This document shows, piece after piece, positions 24,770 through 33,850 of a DNA stretch of 64,000 bases. Under the pieces are notes generated by a model. It was not told the origin of the DNA. It searched no databases and was given only the letters and a program-made list of their open reading frames with translations. This DNA comes from Lachnoclostridium sp. An138 (GTDB taxonomy: Bacteria > Bacillota > Clostridia > Lachnospirales > Lachnospiraceae), in the NCBI RefSeq assembly GCF_002160765.1, contig NZ_NFLF01000007.1, positions 62,001 to 126,000 on the forward strand. Direction: 5' to 3'. The number at the start of each line of letters is the position of its first letter. The first letter of the stretch is position 1. A program made the position numbers and the translations under genes.

Positions 24770-25064
24770 TACTCTTTTCCACCTCTGCAATTGCTGATTT
24801 CTTCATGGGGATTCTGCAGTTCCGGTTGCTTCCGAACTCGACGATTACATCGTCCTCGGTAATATCAATCAGGACTCCGTAGAATCCGCTTGTAGTTACC
24901 ACTACATCGCCCACCTCCATATTGGCAAGCATGGCGTTCACACGCTTCTGCTCCTTCTTCTGGGGGCGGATAGCCGCAAAATACATAAAAGCTCCGATGA
25001 CTACGACATAAAGGATGATAACTCCCATTCCCATTGTGCCGCCGCTTGTTGCAAGTAAATTCAT
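24762..25064 (-). CDS. yajC: Preprotein translocase accessory subunit YajC
   Basis: 100 residues with one membrane helix (about 14-34, VIILYVVVIGAFMYFAAIRPQ) and the typical cytoplasmic segment RPQKKEQKRVNAMLANMEVGDVVVTTSGFYGVLIDITEDDVIVEFG. It works with SecDF in export. secD and secF, the usual neighbours, are absent here. ATG 25064 follows AGGAGGAAAG, 135 bp after tgt. Confidence 0.95.
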   Translation of the reverse strand: MNLLATSGGTMGMGVIILYVVVIGAFMYFAAIRPQKKEQKRVNAMLANMEVGDVVVTTSGFYGVLIDITEDDVIVEFGSNRNCRIPMKKSAIAEVEKSNE

Positions 25065-25199
25065 GTTCTTTCCTCCTAGAATGAAACTGCCGTCCGGCCT
25101 TTTCGAACCTGTCAGTTCTGCCGTCTCCTTCCTGATCTGGCAGAATCTTCACACACCCGGACGCACTATTGTTATAGTAGCATAACTCCAGATCTCCGG

Positions 25200-26330
25200 T
25201 CAAGAGCCAGACCTCATTTTATCCAGCTTTTCTTTCTTGTATGCCTGATAACGTCCCTCTTCGATAGCCTCCCGGATCTCTGTCATCATGGTATTGTAAA
25301 AATACAGGTTGTGCAGTACGCAGAGCCGCATGCCAAGCATCTCCTTAGCCTTCAGAAGATGGCGGATATACGCCCTGCTGTAGCGCCGGCAGGCCGGACA
25401 CTGGCAGCCTTCCTCAATGGGACGCTCATCCAGCTCATATTTTGCGTTAAACAGATTGATCTTTCCATAGTTGGTGTAGAGGTGTCCGTGGCGGCCGTTC
25501 CGGCTGGGATATACGCAGTCAAAGAAATCCACGCCCCGGTCTACGGCCTCCAGGATATTCGCCGGCGTTCCCACGCCCATAAGATAGGTCGGCTTGTCCG
25601 CAGGAAGATACGGAACCACCGCCTCAATAATCTGATACATCTGCTCGTGGCTCTCGCCCACGGCCAGGCCGCCGATGGCGTAACCGTCCAGCTCCATCCC
25701 GGCAATCTGTTTTGCGTGCTCAATCCGGATATCCTCGTAGACAGCTCCCTGATTGATGCCGAACAGAAGCTGATTCGGATTGATGGTATCCGGCAGGGAA
25801 TTCAGCCGTTTCATTTCTGCCTTGCAGCGCGCGAGCCAGCGGGTCGTCCGGGCTACCGAACGCTCCACGTAATCGCGTTCTGCCAGAGCCGGCGCGCACT
25901 CATCGAAGGCCATGGCTATGGTAGAGGCCAGATTGGACTGAATCTGCATGCTCTCCTCAGGCCCCATGAAAATCTTCCGCCCGTCCACATGGGAATTGAA
26001 ATACACACCCTCTTCCTTAATTTTGCGCAGGGAAGACAGAGAAAATACCTGAAATCCGCCGGAATCCGTCAGAATCGGCTTATCCCAGGACATGAATTTG
26101 TGAAGGCCTCCCAACTTCTTCACGATCTTATCGCCGGGGCGCACATGAAGATGGTAGGTATTCGACAGTTCTATCTGGGTGCCGATCTGCTCCAGATCCG
26201 AGGTGGCTACGGCTCCCTTGATGGCTGCCGCTGTTCCCACATTCATGAACACCGGCGTCTGCACGGTGCCATGCACGGTGGTAAATTCCGCGCGTTTCGC
26301 GTTTCCGTCTCGTTTCAATATTCGATACAT
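25200..26330 (-). CDS. tgt: tRNA-guanine transglycosylase
   Basis: 376 residues. General acid/base Asp89 (ILTDSGGFQVFSL) and nucleophile Asp271 (FFDCVYPSRNGRHG) are present. Zinc ligands Cys309, Cys311, Cys314 (CQCPAC) and His340 are intact. It swaps guanine at the wobble position of NAU/NAC tRNAs for preQ1 in queuosine synthesis. It lies directly before yajC, as in many Firmicutes. The C-terminal tail after residue 365 is short and basic. Confidence 0.97.
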   Translation of the reverse strand: MYRILKRDGNAKRAEFTTVHGTVQTPVFMNVGTAAAIKGAVATSDLEQIGTQIELSNTYHLHVRPGDKIVKKLGGLHKFMSWDKPILTDSGGFQVFSLSSLRKIKEEGVYFNSHVDGRKIFMGPEESMQIQSNLASTIAMAFDECAPALAERDYVERSVARTTRWLARCKAEMKRLNSLPDTINPNQLLFGINQGAVYEDIRIEHAKQIAGMELDGYAIGGLAVGESHEQMYQIIEAVVPYLPADKPTYLMGVGTPANILEAVDRGVDFFDCVYPSRNGRHGHLYTNYGKINLFNAKYELDERPIEEGCQCPACRRYSRAYIRHLLKAKEMLGMRLCVLHNLYFYNTMMTEIREAIEEGRYQAYKKEKLDKMRSGS

Positions 26331-27269
26331 TTACTTTAATCCTCTCGCTTTTAATCCTTCAATCACTCTGTGATAGACCGGCATATCCACCTGATAAGCC
26401 TCTGCCAGTTCATCCACCGCGTAGACCAGCCCTTCTATCTCTGAGCTTCCGCCCTTCGCTATATCTCTCTGCATGGAGGTGCCGGCCTCCGGGCTTAAGC
26501 CTGCCAGAATATCCAGATTGATCTCCACCATATTGTCCGGCACATGAAGCCCCATGGCAGCCGCCAGCCGGAGCAGTTCCCTGTCCATGGATATAAAAGT
26601 CTCTCTGGGCTCTCCCTCTTTTTGAAACTCTCCCGACTGAGCGTGAAAATATTCTCCCGCCGCAGCCATCGGGCTTGTATACATGAATTTTTTAAAGGTA
26701 TCACTCCGGATATCCTTCGAATATTCCCCGCTGATGCCTGCATGATCCAGATCTGCTTTCACCTGATTCAGCTTCGCAAGCACTGCGCTGCCCGACTTCT
26801 GTCCCGGGCGCAGCCCATACACCACCCGGAAAATATCGCCGCCATGGGTAATCTCGCCGGGCGCCGACACATGGGCCGCCACATAGATGCATCCATCTGT
26901 CACCGTGAGAGACGGCAGGCGCTTCTGCATCCGTTCTCCGGTACCGTAAATATTCAGAATCGGGATCACCACGGTTTCTGCAGAGCCTGTCCGCGCCGCA
27001 AACGTAACGGCGTCCTCCAGCGAATAATTTTTCACGCAGACGAAAATCACATCCGGCATTTCCTGATATTCTTCCATGGTCATGGCTTTTACCGGGCAGA
27101 CTGAAAAATTTCCCTTTGCCGTATGCCTCATGGAGATTCCCTTCTCTTTCAGCGCCGCAAGCTGCGCGCCCCGGGCAAGAAAGGTTACATCCTGGCCGTC
27201 CGCCGCCAGAAAAGCTCCAATGCTGCCTCCGGTGGCCCCGGAGCCGGCAATGACATATTTCAAATCCAT
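26331..27269 (-). CDS. Ketopantoate reductase family protein
   Basis: 312 residues from ATG 27269, which lies 1 bp after the aroC stop. The N-terminal Rossmann motif is AGSGATGGSIGAFLA (Gly9, Gly11, Gly14). VFVCVKNYSLED follows, and the C-terminal helical domain carries SDTFKKFMYTSPMAA and GTSMQRDIAKGGSSEIEGL, the usual ApbA/PanE catalytic region. The family reduces 2-dehydropantoate to pantoate with NADPH, but many paralogues act on other substrates. With no pan genes nearby the true substrate is open, so panE is not assigned. Confidence 0.85.
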   Translation of the reverse strand: MDLKYVIAGSGATGGSIGAFLAADGQDVTFLARGAQLAALKEKGISMRHTAKGNFSVCPVKAMTMEEYQEMPDVIFVCVKNYSLEDAVTFAARTGSAETVVIPILNIYGTGERMQKRLPSLTVTDGCIYVAAHVSAPGEITHGGDIFRVVYGLRPGQKSGSAVLAKLNQVKADLDHAGISGEYSKDIRSDTFKKFMYTSPMAAAGEYFHAQSGEFQKEGEPRETFISMDRELLRLAAAMGLHVPDNMVEINLDILAGLSPEAGTSMQRDIAKGGSSEIEGLVYAVDELAEAYQVDMPVYHRVIEGLKARGLK

Positions 27270-27270
27270 T

Positions 27271-28371
27271 TTACTTTCCCCAAATCTTTCGTACATAATC
27301 CATCTTTGCGCTCATGCCGCAGAGAAGAGCATCCGCCAGCACAAGGGCTGTCATGGACTCTATGACCACCACGGCTCTCGGTACAATCACCGGGTCGTGC
27401 CGTCCATGTACACTGATTTCTATGTTTTCTCCGGTCTGATTGACCGTATGCTGCTTTGCCGCGATTGAGGAGGTCGGCTTGATGGCTGCCCGCAGCACCA
27501 GAGGGCTTCCGTCGCTGATTCCGCCCAGGGTGCCGCCTGCGTTGTTGCGCTCCTTTTCAATGCCCTGTCCTCGGTTGACAAAGGGATCATTGTTCTCGCT
27601 TCCCCGAAGCTTCGCCGCCCCAAAACCGGAACCGATCTCAAAGCCCTTGACAGCGCCCACCGACAGAATGGCTTTGGCCAGATTCGCGTCCAGCTTGTCA
27701 AAGCAGGGATCGCCAAGTCCCGCCGGCAGTCCCCGGACTACGCACTCCACCACGCCGCCTACGGAATCCTTTTCTCTCATACACTCCTTCAGATAGATCA
27801 TAGCCTGCTCCGCCGCCTGGGAGTCCGGCATATACACCGGATTTCTGCGAATCTCATGCTCGTCGAACCGGTCATAATCAATCTCGGCGGGACCGATGGA
27901 ACGGGTATAAGCGTTCAAGGTTACTCCCACTTCAGAAAGCAGCTTCGCCGCCACGGCTCCCGCCGCCACACGGCCGATGGTCTCCCTGCCGGAGGAGCGT
28001 CCGCCGCCGCGGTAGTCCCGGAATCCGTACTTCTGATCAAAAGTATAGTCCGCATGTCCCGGACGGTAATAAGACGCAATCTCGCTGTAATCCTGGGAAC
28101 GCTGAGACGTATTCGCCACCAGTATGGAAATGGGCGTCCCCGTAGTCCTGCCCTCGAACACACCCGAAAGAATCTCCGCCCTGTCTCCCTCATTCCGGCT
28201 GGTCGTAAACTGCGACTGGCCCGGGCGCCTTCTGTCCAGATACTTCTGTATATCCTCTTCACTTAAGGGCAGTCCTGCCGGACAGCCGTCTATGACGACG
28301 CCGATTCCCTTCCCGTGGGATTCTCCCCAGGTAGAAATGCAGAACTGCTTTCCAAATATAGAACCTGCCAT
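27271..28371 (-). CDS. aroC: Chorismate synthase
   Basis: 366 residues, normal length. Signature stretches are GESHGKGIGVVIDGCPAGL at the N-terminus, RRPGQS, GGGRSSGRETIGRVAAGAVA in the middle and a C-terminal GRHDPVIVPRAVVVIESMTALVLADALL. It makes chorismate from EPSP with reduced FMN, the last step of the shikimate trunk. ATG 28371 follows AGGAAAG. It heads a two-gene unit with the ketopantoate-reductase-like gene. The other aro genes are not in the window. Confidence 0.97.
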   Translation of the reverse strand: MAGSIFGKQFCISTWGESHGKGIGVVIDGCPAGLPLSEEDIQKYLDRRRPGQSQFTTSRNEGDRAEILSGVFEGRTTGTPISILVANTSQRSQDYSEIASYYRPGHADYTFDQKYGFRDYRGGGRSSGRETIGRVAAGAVAAKLLSEVGVTLNAYTRSIGPAEIDYDRFDEHEIRRNPVYMPDSQAAEQAMIYLKECMREKDSVGGVVECVVRGLPAGLGDPCFDKLDANLAKAILSVGAVKGFEIGSGFGAAKLRGSENNDPFVNRGQGIEKERNNAGGTLGGISDGSPLVLRAAIKPTSSIAAKQHTVNQTGENIEISVHGRHDPVIVPRAVVVIESMTALVLADALLCGMSAKMDYVRKIWGK

Positions 28372-28457
28372 GGTCTTTCCTCTTTCCTCTTTTCTACTGT
28401 TTCTTTTCTTCTGTTTATCATACCGGACTTTGCCGGATTCGTCAAATTAAATCCAGA

Positions 28458-28508
28458 CAAAAACAGGCAGCACAGTTTCCTTTCGGAATTCCCGGGCTGC
28501 CTGCTTTT
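28458..28508 (-). terminator. spoIIIA operon terminator
   Basis: CAGGCAGC (28464-28471) pairs with GCTGCCTG (28496-28503). The minus-strand exit is TTTTTGT, 40 bp after the spoIIIAH stop. Confidence 0.75.
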
Positions 28509-28545
28509 CTTTCCATATTCAATTGTCCCGCAACTTTCTCTGGCG

Positions 28546-29325
28546 CTATTCCTGGGCCGCCACAGGCGTAATGATAATGTTTTCCCCGGAGATCCCGGTT
28601 TTTCTCTTCACAATATCCTCGATCTGGGCCCGGCCTGCCTCATCCACGTCCGTCATATTCACCACCACGTCAGCCTGATCGTCTGTAATGCTGACCACCA
28701 CATCCTCGAATCCTTTGGCCTCCAGCAGAATCTCTGCCGCGGCCTCCCGCTCCGCGATATCCGTAAGCTCTACCATGCTGTCGATGGCTTCCTGCTTCTG
28801 AGCGTCGGAGATATTCGTGTTGTTGATAACCTCCAGAAGCGTCTCCTTATTCTTGGAACGGAGCTGCTCTCTTGTAAGCTTTGCCTCTGCCGCAATACTC
28901 ACGCCGGCCGTGGAGCTGTTTGCAAGGACGGCTTCTCCCGGTTCTTCATTTTCATCCACTTCTGCGGTCTCCGTGCCGGAAGCATCCGCCGTTTCGGTCC
29001 CGTCCGCAGCCGCATCTGCCGTCTCCGTCCCTTCTGTCTCTGCGGACGCTTCCGCGTCCGCTGCCGCCAGGTCCTCCGCGTCCTGATCCAGGCTTACGAT
29101 GTCGCCGTCCGCGAACTGAAGCTCCTCCAGCCCCGTCTCCGCATAAATGTCTTCCGCCGAGATATCAGCCGCCGCTTCCGCGTCCTCTTCTGCTGAAGCG
29201 TCCGCGTCTGTGGTCACCTTAGCGGAATCCAGCCTGCTCCCGGAATAGTTTAAGTACCCGGCCACCGCAATCATAATCGCCAGAGCGGTAATGATCATCT
29301 GGTTTTTCTTGAATATGTTTTTCAC
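28546..29325 (-). CDS. spoIIIAH: Stage III sporulation protein AH
   Basis: 259 residues. One membrane helix lies at about 10-28. A long acidic, low-complexity linker (A/D/E/T-rich, about 36-135) follows, then the ring-building domain (about 145-255: LRSKNKETLLEVINNTNISDAQKQEAIDSMVELTD, VVSITDDQADVVVNM). SpoIIIAH on the mother-cell side meets SpoIIQ of the forespore to form the feeding channel. The linker is longer than in Bacillus subtilis SpoIIIAH. It overlaps spoIIIAG by 4 bases and is last in the operon. Confidence 0.93.
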   Translation of the reverse strand: MKNIFKKNQMIITALAIMIAVAGYLNYSGSRLDSAKVTTDADASAEEDAEAAADISAEDIYAETGLEELQFADGDIVSLDQDAEDLAAADAEASAETEGTETADAAADGTETADASGTETAEVDENEEPGEAVLANSSTAGVSIAAEAKLTREQLRSKNKETLLEVINNTNISDAQKQEAIDSMVELTDIAEREAAAEILLEAKGFEDVVVSITDDQADVVVNMTDVDEAGRAQIEDIVKRKTGISGENIIITPVAAQE

Positions 29326-29948
29326 TTTGAACCCTCCATCTTCATTATTTTAATTTTATGTGCCTCTACAGGAAATAATGCCTGCACGGCCTCCAGAATA
29401 TCCTGCTTTACCGCGGCGTTTCCTCCGCCTTCCGCGATCACAATCACTCCCTGCACCGTCGGCTCCAGCTCCTTGACCACATAGGGGGAGCGGCTGCCGT
29501 TCTCTCCTTCGCTGTATACCGTCGATTCCGACCAGCTTTCCTCTGTGGTGCTGCGGCTTCCGCCGTCAGAGTCCGTCTCTTCCACCGTCTGGCTGGTTAC
29601 AGGCTGATCCTTTTCCACCACCAGCTCGCTTCCGGCCTCCAGGGTAATCATCACTTCCACCTTTCCCACGCCCTCCACCAGCTGAAGCGCCTCCTTAAGC
29701 CGCTGTTCCTGCCGCTGTTCATAGGTCTGGCCTGTTGTTCCATCTTCTCCTGCCGCGGCTGTTTCTGTCTGTGTTCCGTCTTCCTCTGCGGTGTTTTCGG
29801 AGCTGACCTCCCCCGGAGACGTGGGGATCGCGATCACAACCAGCAGAATGCCAAACAGCAGAAGGATGACAAGCTGGTCCTTTTTCAGTCCCTTAATCTT
29901 CTTCGTTTTCTCCGATTTCGACTCTGACCCCGGGAATTTCAATGCCAT
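29322..29948 (-). CDS. spoIIIAG: Stage III sporulation protein AG
   Basis: 208 residues. A membrane helix lies at about 26-43 (QLVILLLFGILLVVIAIP). A ring-building domain follows: RLKEALQLVEGVGKVEVMITLEAGSELVVEKDQPV and the C-terminal VQGVIVIAEGGGNAAVKQDILEAVQALFPVEAHKIKIMKM. It forms the large secretin-like ring of the channel. ATG 29948 follows AGGAGGGGG and lies inside the last 56 bases of spoIIIAF, a longer overlap than its neighbours show. Confidence 0.93.
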   Translation of the reverse strand: MALKFPGSESKSEKTKKIKGLKKDQLVILLLFGILLVVIAIPTSPGEVSSENTAEEDGTQTETAAAGEDGTTGQTYEQRQEQRLKEALQLVEGVGKVEVMITLEAGSELVVEKDQPVTSQTVEETDSDGGSRSTTEESWSESTVYSEGENGSRSPYVVKELEPTVQGVIVIAEGGGNAAVKQDILEAVQALFPVEAHKIKIMKMEGSK

Positions 29949-30339
29949 GTTCCCCCTCCTGTTCTTCCACCTGCCGCTCCTGCCCCTCTCCGGAAGCTTC
30001 CTGATTCTCCATCTGCTTTTCCAGCTCTTCCATCTCTCCGGCCGCTTCTTCTACCCGTTCCTCCAGGCGTCTCTCATAATCCTCTTCAATCTCCTGCTGC
30101 CTTCTCTGAAATTCCTGCAGTTCCTGATCGTAGGTCTGCCTGGCATAGGTCTCATCCAGCTGCCGGTCCAGCCCGGCAGCCGAAAGCATCGGGGAAATCA
30201 CAAGAATAATCAGCACAATTCCCATAAAGAACTGCAGATATTTTTTCTGTCCCTGCTCCGGCAGCACATGCAGAACCACCTCCATCAGCAGCGTATAAAA
30301 GGCGATATCCTGTATCCACCCATAGATAAATTCCTTCAC
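29893..30339 (-). CDS. spoIIIAF: Stage III sporulation protein AF
   Basis: 148 residues. Two N-terminal membrane helices (about 8-28 and 36-55) lead to a long Glu/Gln/Arg-rich coiled coil (about 68-130). The small folded C-terminal domain of other SpoIIIAF proteins seems largely replaced by this charged tail, which ends VRVEIGENEED. It is part of the A-Q channel in the outer forespore membrane. The 3' end overlaps spoIIIAG. Confidence 0.9.
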   Translation of the reverse strand: MKEFIYGWIQDIAFYTLLMEVVLHVLPEQGQKKYLQFFMGIVLIILVISPMLSAAGLDRQLDETYARQTYDQELQEFQRRQQEIEEDYERRLEERVEEAAGEMEELEKQMENQEASGEGQERQVEEQEGEHGIEIPGVRVEIGENEED

Positions 30340-30377
30340 TGTCTTCTCCCCGCATTACCATATTATATGATTCCCCA

Positions 30378-31616
30378 TTATATGCTGCCCCGGACAGACA
30401 CAGTCACGACTACAATCGTGATGATAAAAAGAATGGCCACCGTAAAAACCGCCCGGAACAAAAGCTTGATTCCATCTCCTACCCCCGCCACGCAGCCTGT
30501 CATCCTCTTATCGCTGACCGGCTGAATCAGGGCCGCAGAAAGTTCCAGAATCACCACCAGAATTCCCAGCTTCAGAAGAGGCGCCATGCAGAGCAGAAGG
30601 ATGACGATAAGCGCCGCCGCCCCAATGCCGTTTTTGATGAGGACCGCTGAGCCCAGCAGCACATCCGTGACAGAGCCGGCAATGTTTCCGATACCGGGAA
30701 TCATCTCAGCCACACGGCTGAAAGCTGTGCTCTTCAGAGAATCAATCACCGGACTGATAATGCCCTGCAGGGTATTAAAACCGATAACCACAGCAAGGAT
30801 GGTCTTCAGAACCCAGCCCGTCGCCTTTCCCACCAGTTCCGTCATCTGGGACAGATATTCCTCTTTTGTCAGATGATTGATAAACACCAGGATCACGTGC
30901 ACCTGTATCAGCCCCAGAAGTCCCTCCTGGATCAGCCATTCCAGTACATAGATAAGTCCCAGAAGAAACTGATAAAAAACCACAGCCGTCGTAGTTCCGG
31001 AAGCCATCGTGACCGCCAGACAGTAGGCCGGTATCAGCGCGCTCATAAACTGCCGCAGCGACGCAATCACACTGGCTGCCAGCTCCATCGCCCCGGAAAA
31101 CACCTGCAGAAGAATCAAAAAAAGCAGCATATAGGTTATCTCAAAACTGACATCAGCAATCTGCTGGTTCTGAAAAATAGCCGTAAAATTTGAAAAGAGG
31201 GAAGCCGCGATTCCCAGCACCAGAATGGAAAGAAGAATCCGTTTCTCGGTCTCCCAGTTGCTGCCCGCCTGATGAATCAGTGCTTCCAGAAAACTCTCAA
31301 TGGTAAAAGGCTGCTTTCCGGTAATCAGATCCAGTACTGCCGTCTCAAACTGAAAATCCCCGCCCAGGATCTCGTCCACTGTCTGTTGAATATCTGAAAA
31401 GTCCAGGTCATTCAAAAGAGAAGTGTCCGGCTCTTCCGTCTGCTCTTCCACGCTCTTATAAGTAAAAGAGCCTGGTTCCGCCGCCTGTATCTCCATGGGA
31501 AACAAAAGAATGATTCCAAGCGCGGCAGCACAGAAAAACCGGCAGCCCTGCAGCCCTCCGGGCAGCTTCCCCAGTGGAAATCTTCTTCCATTTCCTCTCA
31601 TGCCCTCCGCCCTCAT
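30378..31616 (-). CDS. spoIIIAE: Stage III sporulation protein AE
   Basis: 412 residues. An N-terminal signal-like helix (about 25-45, ending IQAAEP) precedes an external part and seven or eight membrane helices. LSILVLGIAASLFSNFTAIFQNQQIADVSFEITYMLLF and FNTLQGIISPVIDSLKSTAFSRVAEMIPGIGNIAGSVTDVLLGS are typical of the family. It is the large permease-like part of the channel. The start overlaps the spoIIIAD stop (ATGA). A second ATG five codons later is possible but has a badly spaced site. Confidence 0.94.
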   Translation of the reverse strand: MRAEGMRGNGRRFPLGKLPGGLQGCRFFCAAALGIILLFPMEIQAAEPGSFTYKSVEEQTEEPDTSLLNDLDFSDIQQTVDEILGGDFQFETAVLDLITGKQPFTIESFLEALIHQAGSNWETEKRILLSILVLGIAASLFSNFTAIFQNQQIADVSFEITYMLLFLILLQVFSGAMELAASVIASLRQFMSALIPAYCLAVTMASGTTTAVVFYQFLLGLIYVLEWLIQEGLLGLIQVHVILVFINHLTKEEYLSQMTELVGKATGWVLKTILAVVIGFNTLQGIISPVIDSLKSTAFSRVAEMIPGIGNIAGSVTDVLLGSAVLIKNGIGAAALIVILLLCMAPLLKLGILVVILELSAALIQPVSDKRMTGCVAGVGDGIKLLFRAVFTVAILFIITIVVVTVSVRGSI

Positions 31617-31996
31617 CCGCCCAGAAAACTGTGAATCGTATCCAGGAGAGCCGTCACAATCGGCATACTGACAGCCAGAATCGAAAGCTTGGCAAAGATT
31701 CCTATCTGGCCGGCTATGGCAGAATACCCTGCATCCCTGCAGATATCCGCCGCGAATTCCGAGATATAGGTAATCCCTATGATTTTCAGCAGTACCTGAA
31801 TATAAGAAGACTGAATGGAAATGGAGCTCTGAATCAGCCTGACACTTTCCACCACCACCTCCAGCCTCTGGGCGGCAAGAAGCAGGAGAAATACTCCCGT
31901 GGCAACGCTTAGGTACACCGCATATTCCGGCTTTGTATGTCTGATCTGAAGCGCCAGAAGCACTCCCGTAATTCCGATTACCGCCGCTTCAAGCAC
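31613..31996 (-). CDS. spoIIIAD: Stage III sporulation protein AD
   Basis: 127 residues, almost all membrane helices (about four), with the family text SIQSSYIQVLLKIIGITYISEFAADICRDAGYSAIAGQIGIFAKLSILAVSMPIVTALLDTI. It resembles the small inner-membrane proteins of type III export machines. It starts 27 bp after spoIIIAC. Confidence 0.95.
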   Translation of the reverse strand: MLEAAVIGITGVLLALQIRHTKPEYAVYLSVATGVFLLLLAAQRLEVVVESVRLIQSSISIQSSYIQVLLKIIGITYISEFAADICRDAGYSAIAGQIGIFAKLSILAVSMPIVTALLDTIHSFLGG

Positions 31997-32023
31997 AGGA
32001 ATTCCCCCTTTCTTCTCTTAAGC

Positions 32024-32218
32024 CTACAGTGTAAACAGCCGTCTCATGGAATCAAACAGCTCAAAAATGTAAGGCAGTATCCAGAAAAGCACCAGCATCA
32101 GTCCCGCCAGGCTTGTCAGAAACGCCTGTTCCTCCCGTCCGCTGTGCTTCAGTACCTGGCTCAGCACGGAGACCAGTATTCCCACCGCCGCAATTTTAAA
32201 TATGAGATTGACGCTCAT
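32024..32218 (-). CDS. spoIIIAC: Stage III sporulation protein AC
   Basis: 64 residues with two membrane helices separated by SGREEQAF (IFKIAAVGILVSVLSQVLKHSG...LTSLAGLMLVLFWILPYIFELF). The size and text are those of SpoIIIAC. The start follows CAGGAGGAA. Confidence 0.95.
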   Translation of the reverse strand: MSVNLIFKIAAVGILVSVLSQVLKHSGREEQAFLTSLAGLMLVLFWILPYIFELFDSMRRLFTL

Positions 32219-32253
32219 GCTTCCTCCTGTAACATATCGTTTGTTTACGTCTC

Positions 32254-32772
32254 CTATATCAGCAGTATCACCAGAAAAATGCCGCCTGCCACTCCCAGGC
32301 TCTGGTAAAGCTTCTGCTTGGAACCGATGCTGCTCTCTGCCTCCCGGATACTGATTTCCAACTGTTCCAGATACAGATCAATAGAAGAAAGCTGCATCTC
32401 CAAATCCAGATACCCCAGCACCTCTCCCAGCGTCTCCATCTGGTTTCTGTCTGTCCGGGTCAGATGGGACGAGGACAGGGAATTCTTAATCTGCTCCCTC
32501 CAGATGTCACCGAAGATTCTTCCATCCGCTCTGCCCAGCTCCTCTGCCACTCCAGCCAGGAATGGTCCAAACGGTCTGGGAAGCCGCACGGAAATATGGT
32601 AAAAGGCTTCCGGAAGGGGCGTCTTTGTATACTTGATCTCTCCCCTCAGCATATAGATAAGCTGCTTTAAAATCCGAAGTTCCTGGCTGCGCCGCTTCAG
32701 ATCCGAGCCAAAACTTACGCCAATTCCTGCCGCCGATACCATAATCAGACATGCTCCCGCCAATTTCAGCAA
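32254..32772 (-). CDS. spoIIIAB: Stage III sporulation protein AB
   Basis: 172 residues. An N-terminal helix (LAGACLIMVSAAGIGVSFGSDLKRRSQELRILKQLIYMLRGEIKYTKTPLPEAF), a cytoplasmic helical bundle and a C-terminal membrane helix (SLGVAGGIFLVILLI) match SpoIIIAB, which resembles type II secretion GspF proteins. It overlaps spoIIIAA by 7 bases and probably docks the ATPase at the membrane. Confidence 0.94.
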   Translation of the reverse strand: MLKLAGACLIMVSAAGIGVSFGSDLKRRSQELRILKQLIYMLRGEIKYTKTPLPEAFYHISVRLPRPFGPFLAGVAEELGRADGRIFGDIWREQIKNSLSSSHLTRTDRNQMETLGEVLGYLDLEMQLSSIDLYLEQLEISIREAESSIGSKQKLYQSLGVAGGIFLVILLI

Positions 32773-33710
32773 AGCAGCTTCCCCCTTCCGTCCAGAATCC
32801 CTTTTATCCTGCCGTTCTGAAAGCCGTTCCCGAGAATGACATAGCGCTCAAACACCTGCTCCGTCATCAGCCTCTGAAACAGAGGCTTGGACTGAATGTC
32901 AGAAAGCTCACTCCCATGCACGGTAGCCAGCAGGCGGCACCCGCTGTACAACACTGTTTCAATGGCATGAATGTCCTCGTACCTTCCGAGCTCATCCACC
33001 GCGATTACCTCCGGCGCCATGGAGCGCACCAGCATCATCATGCCCTCCGCCTTGGGGCAGGCGTCCATCACATCCGTGCGGATTCCCACGTCATTTCCCG
33101 GAATCCCCATATAACAGCCACAGATTTCCGACCGTTCATCCACCACTCCCACTGTATATCCCCGGCGCTTCTCACTCCCATTGGAAATCTGCCGGACCAG
33201 ATCCCTGAGAAGCGTGGTCTTTCCACACCGGGGCGGTGAGACAATCAGTGTATGGCAGATGCCGCTTTCCCCGTACAGATAGGGCAGCACTGAATCTGCG
33301 CAGCCGGGAATCTCATGGGACAGGCGCACATTGACGCAGGAAATATACCGGATTCCTTTCACCTTGTCCCCTTCCAGCACAGTCTTTCCCGCCACACCCA
33401 CCCGATGTCCGCCCCGCAGAGTCAGATACCCCTGTTTCAGCTCGTCCTCATAAGCGTAAAGGGAATACTTTCCCACAAACTCCATGGTCTCCCGCAGCTC
33501 CTGGGCCGTCACCTGCCAGGCCCGCCGGAAATCGCCGGTCCGGTTCCCGGTCTCCGTCAGAAAGGCTTCCCGGCCTCTTTCCACAATCACCAGCGGACGG
33601 TCCGCACGGAGCCTTATCTCCTGCAGCCAGTCAAAGTCCAGGTCCGCCTGCTCCAGAATCTGGCGGATATGCAGGGAAAAAATCCGTAAGATGTCGTCTC
33701 TGTCCTTCAT
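32766..33710 (-). CDS. spoIIIAA: Stage III sporulation protein AA, ATPase
   Basis: 314 residues of the secretion-ATPase type. The Walker A is SPPRCGKTTLLRDL (about 158-171), with Arg where most homologues have Gly before CGKT. The Walker B region is VIAVDELGRYEDIHAIETVLYSG. It powers the SpoIIIA-SpoIIQ channel that feeds the forespore. It is first in the eight-gene operon and follows a GAGGTGAGG site. A sigma-E promoter is expected. A weak CATATATT-like element lies at about 33732-33739, but I could not find a convincing -35. Confidence 0.95.
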   Translation of the reverse strand: MKDRDDILRIFSLHIRQILEQADLDFDWLQEIRLRADRPLVIVERGREAFLTETGNRTGDFRRAWQVTAQELRETMEFVGKYSLYAYEDELKQGYLTLRGGHRVGVAGKTVLEGDKVKGIRYISCVNVRLSHEIPGCADSVLPYLYGESGICHTLIVSPPRCGKTTLLRDLVRQISNGSEKRRGYTVGVVDERSEICGCYMGIPGNDVGIRTDVMDACPKAEGMMMLVRSMAPEVIAVDELGRYEDIHAIETVLYSGCRLLATVHGSELSDIQSKPLFQRLMTEQVFERYVILGNGFQNGRIKGILDGRGKLLC

Positions 33711-33797
33711 GTCCTCACCTCTTAGGACAATATATGTGAGGGGGACGCAAAAAAGACTAGCCCTTTTCGAGAGAGAACAGACAGAATTTTCCGCACG

Positions 33798-33823
33798 AAA
33801 AAAGGAGCAGATTCTTCTGCTCC
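33798..33823 (-). terminator. Terminator of the acetyltransferase gene
   Basis: Stem GGAGCAGA/TCTGCTCC (33804-33811 and 33816-33823) with a 4-base loop; on the minus strand TTTTTT follows. Confidence 0.85.
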
Positions 33824-33850
33824 AGATGAGTGTTCTTATTTACTGAATCA

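Noticed and set aside
23387-24862. 491-codon plus-strand open frame opposite gpmI
   Set aside because: A shadow of gpmI, whose catalytic motifs are complete.
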